Shown piece after piece: positions 9,910 through 16,626 of a DNA stretch of 64,000 nt. The translations under genes and the position numbers were made by a program. The stretch is taken from positions 62,001 to 126,000 of the forward strand of contig BBMT01000010.1 of the NCBI GenBank assembly GCA_000755425.1. The letters are read 5' to 3'. Within the stretch, counting starts at the first letter, position 1. Every line of letters begins with the position of its first letter. The notes beneath the pieces were generated by a model, which was given only the letters and a program-made list of their open reading frames with translations, did not search any database and had not been told where the DNA came from. The stretch is from Vibrio maritimus (lineage in GTDB: Bacteria > Pseudomonadota > Gammaproteobacteria > Enterobacterales > Vibrionaceae).

Positions 9910-10544
9910 ATGCTGTAGCTGCCAATAAACGTTCTGTGATGACTCTTTTTTCCAGTGCTACTGATTTGTATAGCCACCAGGTTCGAATCGTTCTAGCGGA
10001 AAAAGGTGTTAGTGTTGAAGTCGAGTTAGTGGATGACGTGAACATCCCAGCTGAGCTTGCTGAGCTAAACCCATACAAGACTGTTCCAACTTTGGTCGAT
10101 CGTGAGCTAGCCCTTTACGACTCAAAGATCATCATGGAATACCTAGATGAGCGTTTCCCTCATCCACCGCTAATGCCAGTATACCCGGTAGCGCGTGGTA
10201 ACAGCCGCCTAATGATTTATCGCATTGAGCGCAACTGGTACTCGCTAGCTGAGAAAGTAATGAAAGGTTCTGCAGAAGAAGCAGAAGCGGCACGTAACAA
10301 ACTTCGCAATGACCTACTGACTCTAGCGCCTATTTTTGCTGAGTACGAGTACTTCATGAGCGAAGAATTTAGCCTAATTGATTGCTACCTAGCTCCACTA
10401 TTGTGGCGTTTACCAGAAATGGGCATTGAGCTTGTTGGTCCTGGCTCAAAAGAAATCAAAGTGTACATGAACCGTGTATTTGAACGTGATTCATTCCTAG
10501 CTTCTCTAACAGAAGCTGAGCGTGAGATGCGTTTGGTTCGCTAG
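9910..10544 (+). CDS. sspA: Stringent starvation protein A (one apparent frameshift at codon 2)
   Basis: SspA is a GST-fold RNA-polymerase-associated regulator needed for starvation and acid tolerance. The conserved start MAVAANKRSVMTLFSSATD is found only if one G is restored after the ATG at 9910 (ATG-GCT instead of ATGCT); GGAGGG sits 5 bases before this ATG. The rest of the protein (GST N-domain with NPYKTVPTLVDREL; helical C-domain) is intact, giving 211 residues. sspB follows after 24 bases. Confidence 0.93.
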
Positions 10545-10568
10545 TCCTTATAGGTTTCTCTCGAGACG

Positions 10569-11057
10569 ATGGATATTGAAAAAATGACACCTCGCCGACC
10601 ATATATGCTTCGTGCATTTTATGATTGGCTAGTTGAGAATGATTTAACTCCGCATATTGTCGTTGATGCCAACATGCCGGGAGTGCGAGTTCCTTTGGAG
10701 TTTGTGCAAGATGGTCAGATCATTCTCAATATTGCTCCAAGAGCGGTTGGTCAGCTTGAGTTGGGTAACGAAGCGATTACGTTTCATGCTCGATTCGGTG
10801 GAAAGCCTCACTCTGTGATTGCTCCTTTGTATTCGGTACAGGCGATTTATGCTCGTGAAAACGGTGCTGGTACTATGTTTGAACCTGAAGATGCGTATCT
10901 CTCTATTGAAGAAGAAGACATCTCAGAGCCAGAAGTAGTAACAGGTTTGTCCGTGGCAGCAGAAACTGAGCAGCCAGAGCAAAGCAATGAAGAACCTAAC
11001 GGAGATGATGAACCGCCTAAACCAAAAGGGCGACCAAGTCTTCGCGTAGTCAAATAG
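10569..11057 (+). CDS. sspB: ClpXP protease specificity-enhancing factor SspB
   Basis: SspB tethers ssrA-tagged proteins to ClpXP. The 162-residue product has the N-terminal substrate-binding domain (MTPRRPYMLRAFYDWL) and an acidic flexible linker (about 112-148). The C-terminal ClpX-binding tail GRPSLRVVK corresponds to the XB motif. The frame is intact and co-transcribed with sspA. Confidence 0.97.
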   Translation: MDIEKMTPRRPYMLRAFYDWLVENDLTPHIVVDANMPGVRVPLEFVQDGQIILNIAPRAVGQLELGNEAITFHARFGGKPHSVIAPLYSVQAIYARENGAGTMFEPEDAYLSIEEEDISEPEVVTGLSVAAETEQPEQSNEEPNGDDEPPKPKGRPSLRVVK

Positions 11058-11058
11058 C

Positions 11059-11088
11059 AAAAAGCCGCATTGATATGCGGCTTTTTTG
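11059..11088 (+). terminator. Intrinsic terminator after sspAB
   Basis: Arms AAAGCCGCAT and ATGCGGCTTT flank a 4-base loop, with T6 downstream. Confidence 0.9.
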
Positions 11089-11176
11089 TATCTCTAACAC
11101 TTTACCTTTTTCTCATCCTTTCGCTAGTAGCGACTTTCTTCTTGCTTTTGAGACGTGTAAAAAACGTGCCACTGTA

Positions 11177-11234
11177 TTAGACTTTAGTCTAATGCTGATT
11201 AAAACTTGACCTGTTGAGTGTAATCAGTAAACTA
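11177..11234 (+). promoter_or_regulatory. Candidate promoter with upstream palindrome
   Basis: TTGACC (11206-11211) and TAAACT (11228-11233) with a 16-base spacer resemble a sigma-70 promoter. Immediately upstream lies a perfect inverted repeat, TTAGACT-TT-AGTCTAA (11177-11192), placed like an activator or repressor site. The next downstream gene candidate is the small ORF at 11357. Confidence 0.45.
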
Positions 11235-11356
11235 GGCGTTCTTGGAGTAAGGTCACACTTTTTTGTTCACATTTTCTCCTTCCTCAAGAATGGAATTTAC
11301 TTTTGATTGGACAGTATTCACTTGGATGTCAATGAGTTAGGTGATAGAGGTTTGTT

Positions 11357-11488
11357 ATGTACAATCACTTTTTGGTAAGGCTCACCATCGGCACTTTGGT
11401 CGTACTGGGTATCAAGTTGAGCGCATTATACTTTTTGCCTATGGTGCTTCTGCTCAACACACATCACAAAGAATTCTTTGGATGGTAA
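11357..11488 (+). CDS. Putative 43-residue single-pass membrane protein
   Basis: I do not recognise a family. The ORF begins at an ATG with AGAGG 7 bases upstream and ends in TAA directly before a strong terminator. The predicted peptide starts MYNHFLVRL, has one long hydrophobic segment (about residues 8-33, including ALYFLPMVLLL) and a short polar tail ending HKEFFGW. A candidate promoter lies about 125 bases upstream. Promoter, ribosome-binding site and terminator in order suggest a real monocistronic gene, but the coding call rests on context and composition only. Confidence 0.5.
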   Translation: MYNHFLVRLTIGTLVVLGIKLSALYFLPMVLLLNTHHKEFFGW

Positions 11489-11513
11489 AAATCGGGCTAG
11501 CCCCGATTTTTTG
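11486..11513. terminator. Bidirectional terminator between the small ORF and the GntR gene
   Basis: Arms AAAATCGGG and CCCGATTTT flank a short CTAGC loop, with T-runs readable on both strands. It serves both the rightward small ORF and the leftward GntR gene. Confidence 0.85.
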
Positions 11514-11514
11514 T

Positions 11515-12186
11515 TTAGTTCATTTCGATTTCACTGACCGTTGGTTCGATGTCTTTCATCATATCGTTGAGATATTGGGTCAGTTGTTGACGAGCACCGT
11601 CGATGTCCTTATCGAGCGTCAGTCTCATCATCTTCTCATGCTCTTCAAGGTTAAACAGCTCTGAGAAGGCTTTAGGCGAGTGACTCAGTGAGATGCGGCG
11701 ATAGCGTTTGACTTGTCTGATGATGTCATTAAAGAAGTCGAGCATGTTCTTAGAAAAGCAACCGCTGAGTAAAGAACTATAGAAAGCTTCCTGACGATCT
11801 TCCCATTCCTGCCAGTTAAAATTATCCCCTTGGAACTTAAAGCGAGATAACTTGTGGAACTCTGTGAGGATCTCTAACTCCCAACTTTCGCTGCCTTGTT
11901 GGATTGATTTCTCTAACAGTACTGACGAAACAACCTTTAAGCTTTCATACAAATCATACAACTCTAACTTCGAAATAGGCGCTACCCAGCAACCTTTTTG
12001 TGGTTCGAGTTTGACGTATTTAATCCACGAAAGTTGAATCAGTGCTTCTCGAATAGGAGAGGCTCCTACGTTGTACTTTTCCTTAAGCTCAGCGACCACC
12101 AGTTTTTGGTTAGGCTTGAGCTCCCCCGATAGAATATCCTGACAGATCATTTTAGCGACTTTGTCTGTCAATGTTGGGCTTGACAC
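11515..12186 (-). CDS. GntR-family transcriptional regulator, FCD type
   Basis: The 223-residue product has an N-terminal winged helix (about residues 5-70; LKEKYNVGASPIREALIQLS recognition region) and a C-terminal all-helical FCD ligand domain with metal-site-type histidines (EFHKLSRF, EEHEKMM). FCD regulators usually answer to small organic acids or sugar acids; the ligand here cannot be told. The start is a GTG at 12186 with AGAGG upstream. A short inverted repeat CACGGC-GGTAT-GCCGTG (about 12224-12240) upstream could be an autoregulatory site. Confidence 0.85.
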   Translation of the reverse strand: MSSPTLTDKVAKMICQDILSGELKPNQKLVVAELKEKYNVGASPIREALIQLSWIKYVKLEPQKGCWVAPISKLELYDLYESLKVVSSVLLEKSIQQGSESWELEILTEFHKLSRFKFQGDNFNWQEWEDRQEAFYSSLLSGCFSKNMLDFFNDIIRQVKRYRRISLSHSPKAFSELFNLEEHEKMMRLTLDKDIDGARQQLTQYLNDMMKDIEPTVSEIEMN

Positions 12187-12293
12187 GTTACACCTCTTAA
12201 CTCAGAAAATAAATCTGGAAACGCACGGCGGTATGCCGTGTTGTAAAGCATGTCTGATAGTACAGCGTGTTGAAAATTTGGGCAAGAAAATTA

Positions 12294-12322
12294 TAAAAAA
12301 AGAGGGCATAAGCCTCTTTTTA
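12294..12322 (-). terminator. Intrinsic terminator after pykF
   Basis: Arms AAAGAGG and CCTCTTT flank a 6-base loop, with a T-run on the minus strand. A-rich flanks make it partly bidirectional. Confidence 0.75.
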
Positions 12323-12348
12323 TAGATATTTTGTATATATCTTCGGAA

Positions 12349-13761
12349 TTATAGTACGTGAACAGACGCTGTGTTCGTAGTACCAGATGCTACTAGAGCA
12401 CCAGAAACCATAACTACGATATCGCCTTTCTTACCAAAACCAGACTCTAGAGCGTACTCTTTACCGTTTTTGTAGAACTCATCAGTGCTGTCGATTGAAT
12501 CAACAAGAACTGGGCGAACACCTTTAGTAAGAACTAGCTGTGCAGCTGTCTTAGGGTTAGTTGTTAGTGCAACGATGCTTGCAGTTGGGAAGTACTTACG
12601 TACAGAACGTGCTGATTTACCACCTTCAGTAGCAACGATGATAAGTGGAGCAGCTAGCTTCTCAGCAGTGTCTACTGCACCTTTACATACTGCTTCAGTA
12701 ATACGTAGGCGTGGGCTGTCTAGGCGAGAACCTAGTTCAGCTTTTAGTGCGCCGTCAGTACGGTTAGCGATTTGAGCCATGATAGTTACCGCTTCAACAG
12801 GGTACTTACCTTTCGCTGTTTCACCAGAAAGCATTACTGCATCTGTACCGTCCATGATTGCGTTCGCAACGTCACCCGCTTCTGCGCGAGTTGGACGTGG
12901 GTTTTGAATCATAGAATCAAGCATTTGAGTTGCAGTGATAACTGTCTTACGAGCACGGTTACACTTCTCGATCATCATCTTCTGAGCGAAGATTACTTCT
13001 TCAGCTGGGATTTCAACACCTAGGTCACCACGTGCAACCATGATGCCGTCAGAAAGCTCAAGGATCTCGTCGAAGTTATCTACACCTTCTTGGTTCTCAA
13101 TCTTAGAGATGATGTGGATGTTTTCGCCGCCGTTTGCGTTTAGCACTTCACGGATTTCTTTAACGTCTGCTGCTTTACGGATGAAAGATGCAGCTACGAA
13201 ATCAACACCTTGCTCACAACCAAACTTAAGGTCGTTCTTATCTTTTTCAGATAGAGCTGGAAGTTGAACAGAAACGCCTGGAAGGTTAACACCTTTGTTT
13301 TCACCAAGTGCGCCGTTGTTAAGAACTTTACACTTAACTTCAGTGTCAGTTGTAGAGATAACTTCCATCTCGATTAGACCGTCGTCTACTAGGATAGTGT
13401 TACCAGCAGAAAGATCTTTTGCGAAACCTGCGTAAGTTACAGCAACAGTGTTTTTGTTACCTACAACAGCGATGTCAGTTGTGAAAGTGAATTCTTGACC
13501 AGCTACTAGATCAACGTCGTTGCCGCCTTCTAGTTTGATAGTACGAATTTCTGGACCTTTAGTGTCTAGAAGAATTGCAAGTTGCTTACCTACGTTTGCC
13601 ATTACTTCACGGAAGTTAGCAATACGAGTGCCGTGCTCTTCGTAGTCACCGTGAGAGAAGTTTAGACGCATAACGTTCATGCCAGCGTTAACAAGCTCAG
13701 TTAGCTTCTCTACTGATTCAGTTTTAGGGCCAATCGTACATACGATTTTGGTCTTTTTCAT
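12349..13761 (-). CDS. pykF: Pyruvate kinase, type I
   Basis: This enzyme makes pyruvate and ATP from phosphoenolpyruvate and ADP. The 470-residue product matches PykF length and order: N-helix with MKKTKIVCTIGPKT, TIM barrel with the active-site signature IISKIENQEGVDNFDEIL and MVARGDLGVEIP, B domain (about 70-170), and the C-terminal allosteric domain. The frame is intact. GGAGAG lies about 9 bases before the ATG. A 43-codon ORF ends 26 bases upstream on the same strand and may share its transcript. Confidence 0.97.
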   Translation of the reverse strand: MKKTKIVCTIGPKTESVEKLTELVNAGMNVMRLNFSHGDYEEHGTRIANFREVMANVGKQLAILLDTKGPEIRTIKLEGGNDVDLVAGQEFTFTTDIAVVGNKNTVAVTYAGFAKDLSAGNTILVDDGLIEMEVISTTDTEVKCKVLNNGALGENKGVNLPGVSVQLPALSEKDKNDLKFGCEQGVDFVAASFIRKAADVKEIREVLNANGGENIHIISKIENQEGVDNFDEILELSDGIMVARGDLGVEIPAEEVIFAQKMMIEKCNRARKTVITATQMLDSMIQNPRPTRAEAGDVANAIMDGTDAVMLSGETAKGKYPVEAVTIMAQIANRTDGALKAELGSRLDSPRLRITEAVCKGAVDTAEKLAAPLIIVATEGGKSARSVRKYFPTASIVALTTNPKTAAQLVLTKGVRPVLVDSIDSTDEFYKNGKEYALESGFGKKGDIVVMVSGALVASGTTNTASVHVL

Positions 13762-13786
13762 GGAAGATACTCTCCGGTAAATATTA

Positions 13787-13918
13787 TTACAATTTGAAAG
13801 TTAGTATTAGTCTCTCTAGAAGGCTAGGGATGCCCACAAATAATTCACGTGAGCTATCAATTTCTTTCTCTAGTTTCGCTTCTTCTAGGAGTGAAAGTCT
13901 TTCATCAAGTTTAGTCAT
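13787..13918 (-). CDS. Putative 43-residue leader protein upstream of pykF
   Basis: I do not recognise a family. Reading the minus strand from the ATG at 13918 gives a charged, leucine-rich, coiled-coil-like peptide (starts MTKLDERLSLLEEAKLEKEI, ends LLERLILTFKL) with no rare-codon clusters. It stops 26 bases before pykF, in the same direction. The ATG lies inside a perfect inverted repeat (13910-13930). There is no clear Shine-Dalgarno, which lowers confidence. The coding-like composition and the position suggest a small protein or a regulatory upstream ORF. Confidence 0.4.
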   Translation of the reverse strand: MTKLDERLSLLEEAKLEKEIDSSRELFVGIPSLLERLILTFKL

Positions 13919-13930
13919 TTTATGACTAAA
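13910..13930. promoter_or_regulatory. Perfect palindrome upstream of pykF
   Basis: Arms TTTAGTCAT (13910-13918) and ATGACTAAA (13922-13930) are separated by TTT. It has operator-like geometry, or could form a hairpin that hides the start codon of the small ORF read leftward from 13918. No T-run follows, so it is not a terminator. Confidence 0.4.
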
Positions 13931-14360
13931 TGAGGCGCTTTCTAGGCCACTTTTTTTGGGCGCTTACTAGGTTAATTCAGTAAGATTGCAAAAAAATAAC
14001 CGCTAATTCTGTAATTTTTTTTCTTTTCGGGCACGAATTCTACCACCGAATTGATCGGATTTCACCGTGCATAAGTTGTTTTAGAGCAAGGTTTCGGCGC
14101 TTAAGATTTAATTTTTGGATCAAAATAAATAAACCGGATGAATCACCACCATTTGGTAACTTTTTTTCAAAACTGACAGATGTGCGGTAAAACAAGGTGT
14201 AAAACGATTGCTTTGATCTTTTGTTGATAATATCAGCGCACTGGGGGTAATTTGCCATCAAATTGCAATAGGAGTCGCCAGTTTTCACAAGGTTTTGAAT
14301 CTAGAGGGATGACCGCTTACCTATAGGTGATGTTAGTAAGCGGCTTGCTGTGAAGCGCTG
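13931..14360. other. AT-rich gap between pykF leader and arsC-arsR fusion
   Basis: About 430 bases with no gene I can support. An 82-codon open frame on the minus strand (14040-14288) has no ribosome-binding site and no recognisable content. An 8-base inverted repeat CCGCTTAC / GTAAGCGG (14313-14343) lies just past the end of the fusion gene and may be a weak stop or processing hairpin. The pykF promoter is expected in this stretch but no convincing -35/-10 pair was seen. Confidence 0.4.
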
Positions 14361-15110
14361 TTAACGGTGGCGCTCTGGTCGATTATTAGATTGGTTAAGT
14401 AGTTGGTTTGCAGCCAAAATCTGACGAGACATACTTTTGACAGAGGCATCAAGAATATCGATACCCCAAAGCGGCAGTTTGTCCGAAATAGAATAAAAAG
14501 CCCATTGGCCTTTTCGTCTGTCAGTGACGATGCCGCAGTTTCTCAACACCGCAAGCGCGCGAGATATCTTCGGTTGAGATTCCTGAAGTGCCTCACACAA
14601 TTCGCCCACGCTCAGTTCGACCTCGGTAAAGATCATTAGCGTGATCAAAAGGCGGGTTGGATCGCTCAAGCATTTATGTACCACCAAAGGATCAAAGTCG
14701 AGATCGTGTGCATCGCTGTGAACTGTCATAAACAGATCAATGCGTTTTTGCAGATCATATAAAGAGGCTTCGAAGGAGCTTTCAGAGATCGATGTCGGAC
14801 TAGGGAGATCCCAGAATAGACTTTCGTTACTATTTTCAAATACCCCACATTCACGCTGTGCTGATGAACATAAGGTAATGACATAATCAAAATGCTCGCC
14901 TTGGAACTCTTCAATAGATTTAGAGCGCAAACCATCAATAGCAAACTCAGCTTGTTGTAAAGTTTCGATGGTTCGATTGTCGACCTGACTTGGGCTACTG
15001 CCTGCACTAGATGCTTGATAGAGCGGCGCATAATCTCTGTTAACAATGGCTTCTGCCAGTTGCGAGCGCGCAGAATTTCCACGGCAAACAAAGAGAATTC
15101 TTTTGGTCAT
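14361..15110 (-). CDS. Fusion of arsenate reductase (LMW-PTPase type ArsC) and ArsR-type repressor
   Basis: The 249-residue product joins two domains. Residues 1 to about 135 form a low-molecular-weight phosphatase-fold arsenate reductase with the loop CRGNSAR (Cys9). Cys81 and Cys88 sit in CSSAQREC, spaced as in thioredoxin-coupled ArsC, and the WDLPSP acid loop is present. Residues about 140-235 form an ArsR winged helix (VGELCEALQESQPKISRALAVLRN). This predicts a protein that both reduces arsenate and binds DNA, possibly sensing the arsenite it makes. AGAGGA precedes the ATG. The frame is intact. It lies 5.5 kb from the rest of the arsenic genes, in the opposite direction. Confidence 0.85.
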   Translation of the reverse strand: MTKRILFVCRGNSARSQLAEAIVNRDYAPLYQASSAGSSPSQVDNRTIETLQQAEFAIDGLRSKSIEEFQGEHFDYVITLCSSAQRECGVFENSNESLFWDLPSPTSISESSFEASLYDLQKRIDLFMTVHSDAHDLDFDPLVVHKCLSDPTRLLITLMIFTEVELSVGELCEALQESQPKISRALAVLRNCGIVTDRRKGQWAFYSISDKLPLWGIDILDASVKSMSRQILAANQLLNQSNNRPERHR

Positions 15111-15179
15111 GGTTTCCTCTAGAATTAGGAGGGACTTTTGAGGTGTTGGGGATATTATGAAAGGCTTTGGCAGTGAAAG

Positions 15180-15207
15180 AAAGACCTTTCCTATCGGAAA
15201 GGTCTTG
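15180..15207 (-). terminator. Intrinsic terminator after the epimerase gene
   Basis: Perfect 11-base arms AAGACCTTTCC and GGAAAGGTCTT flank a TATC loop. On the minus strand it is followed by TCTTTC. It separates the sugar operon from the arsC-arsR fusion gene. Confidence 0.75.
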
Positions 15208-15248
15208 TCAGAAATGGGGGAGGCCGTGACAGGAGCGCGGTGGAGGAG

Positions 15249-15926
15249 TTACGCTGCCTGTTCAAGTTTGGTGTTGGCGATGGCTCTTAAGTTATCCATG
15301 GTTTCTGCATAGCTGGTTTCTTTACCAAATAGACCTGCAGTGCCCAAGATAAAGTATTCAATCTTATCTTTCAGCTGCTCAATCACTTCCGGGCTAATCG
15401 CACCATCGATGGCGAGTTTAGTCTGGGTGCCCTGTTTTTCGATCATCTCGATAATGCGATCTATGCGGTTAAAGGCATTCGGAATGAATTTTTGACCCGC
15501 AAAGCCAGGATTTACCGACATCACTAGAATCACATCGGTGACATCAAGCACATCTTCAATCACGCTAAGTGGTGTACCAGGGTTAATGGCTAAGCCTGAT
15601 TTAATGCCCTTAGCTTGAATGTTTCCTAGTGTTCGGTGCAGATGAGGAGGTGCCTCGGCATGAACATACATCAAGCTTGCACCTAGGTCGGCAAAAAGAT
15701 CGATGTATTGATCTGGATTAGACAGCATCAAGTGTACGTCATAAGGAATCGAAGTAGTGTCACGGATCGCTTTGATATCTTCTGGCCCGAGTGCAAAGTT
15801 AGGCACAAAGTGGCCATCCATTACATCGATATGCAGCATATCAACCTTCGCTTTCTCCAGTTCCGCTAGCTCTTGTGGCAGTTTAGCGAAATCGACACAC
15901 ATCATTGAGGGACAAAACTTAGCCAT
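15249..15926 (-). CDS. Ribulose/allulose-phosphate 3-epimerase family protein (AlsE-like)
   Basis: This is a TIM-barrel sugar-phosphate 3-epimerase of 225 residues. It has the metal-site motifs HIDVMDGHFVPN, DVHLM and MSVNPGFAGQ. The phosphate-binding end reads LGTAGLF, closer to D-allulose-6-phosphate epimerase (AlsE) than to the GSAIF of housekeeping Rpe. I set the start at the ATG at 15926: AAGGAG lies 7 bases upstream and the product begins MAKFCPSMMC. It overlaps the end of the upstream RpiB-like gene by 8 bases, indicating coupling. The exact substrate is inferred. Confidence 0.8.
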   Translation of the reverse strand: MAKFCPSMMCVDFAKLPQELAELEKAKVDMLHIDVMDGHFVPNFALGPEDIKAIRDTTSIPYDVHLMLSNPDQYIDLFADLGASLMYVHAEAPPHLHRTLGNIQAKGIKSGLAINPGTPLSVIEDVLDVTDVILVMSVNPGFAGQKFIPNAFNRIDRIIEMIEKQGTQTKLAIDGAISPEVIEQLKDKIEYFILGTAGLFGKETSYAETMDNLRAIANTKLEQAA

Positions 15927-16371
15927 GAGCGTGCTCCTTTTCAATGTCTGCGATTTGGTTAACACGGTTTTGGTGGCGACCACCTTCAAACTCACCGTCT
16001 AGCCAACGATCAACAATCATTTTAGCCAGTTCAATGCCCACGACTCGAGAACCAAATGAAAGAATATTGGTGTCGTTGTGCTCACGAGAAAGTTGGGCGG
16101 TATAAGGATCGCTACAAACTACTGCGCGGATCCCAGGAACCTTGTTAGCCGCCAATGAAATGCCAACCCCTGTTCCGCAAATCAAAATTCCGCGATCGGC
16201 TTCACCCGATGTCACCGATTTTGCTACCGCTAGACCATACTGAGGGTAGTCAGTTCGCTCTGGAGATTGGGCGCCCAAGTCGATCACTTGGTGACCCTTT
16301 TGCTCTAAGTGATTAATGATTAAAGCTTTGTGTTCGAAACCTACATGGTCACAACCGAGAGAGATGATCAT
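15919..16371 (-). CDS. rpiB: RpiB/LacAB-family sugar-phosphate isomerase
   Basis: The 150-residue product belongs to the RpiB family (ribose-5-phosphate or allose-6-phosphate isomerase). Motifs are LGCDHVGFEHK, TDYPQYG, GILICGTGVGISLAANKVPGIRAVVCSD (active-site Cys in ICGTGVG) and SREHNDTNILSFGSRV. With the AlsE-like neighbour it could interconvert rare hexose phosphates such as allose and allulose phosphates, or feed ribose phosphate. It is divergent from the PTS gene; the 255 bases between the two starts contain two direct repeats. Confidence 0.85.
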   Translation of the reverse strand: MIISLGCDHVGFEHKALIINHLEQKGHQVIDLGAQSPERTDYPQYGLAVAKSVTSGEADRGILICGTGVGISLAANKVPGIRAVVCSDPYTAQLSREHNDTNILSFGSRVVGIELAKMIVDRWLDGEFEGGRHQNRVNQIADIEKEHAHG

Positions 16372-16406
16372 TTTGTTGATACCTTAGCCGATAAAGTTGG
16401 GTTTAG

Positions 16407-16513
16407 TTTACGTAAAAATTCACAATAGTAAATTATTAAATTTCACCAGAAATTCAATTTTAAGAATAAAGTATTGTTTTTTAACTAAAATAAAATTTAC
16501 GGTAAAATTCACA
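16407..16513. promoter_or_regulatory. Pair of direct repeats in the divergent sugar-operon promoter region
   Basis: TTTACGTAAAAATTCACA (16407-16424) and TTTACGGTAAAATTCACA (16496-16513) match at 16 of 18 positions, 89 bases apart in a very AT-rich region. A weaker related segment (AATTTCACCAGAAATTCA) lies between them at about 16439-16456. They are the best candidates for operators of the RpiR-type regulator encoded at 19552, allowing joint control of both divergent operons. Confidence 0.5.
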
Positions 16514-16626
16514 GCTGTGTTAATTTCATAAATAAATTTATTTTGTGACCATGATCGTCGTCTGCCATGGAAAGGAGTGATAGATTGAAACGCAATTACT
16601 CAACAAACAAATCGCAGGATGAAGTG

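Noticed and set aside
11341..11664. 107-codon plus-strand frame after sspB
   Set aside because: It reads through a strong terminator and antisense to the GntR gene. A different frame in the same place (11357-11488) has the better start and ends before the terminator.
12485..13267. Several plus-strand frames antisense to pykF
   Set aside because: They mirror the codon pattern of an intact, conserved pykF and have no start signals.
14040..14288. 82-codon open frame on the minus strand upstream of pykF
   Set aside because: No ribosome-binding site, no recognisable content, and it runs through what should be the pykF promoter region; treated as chance.
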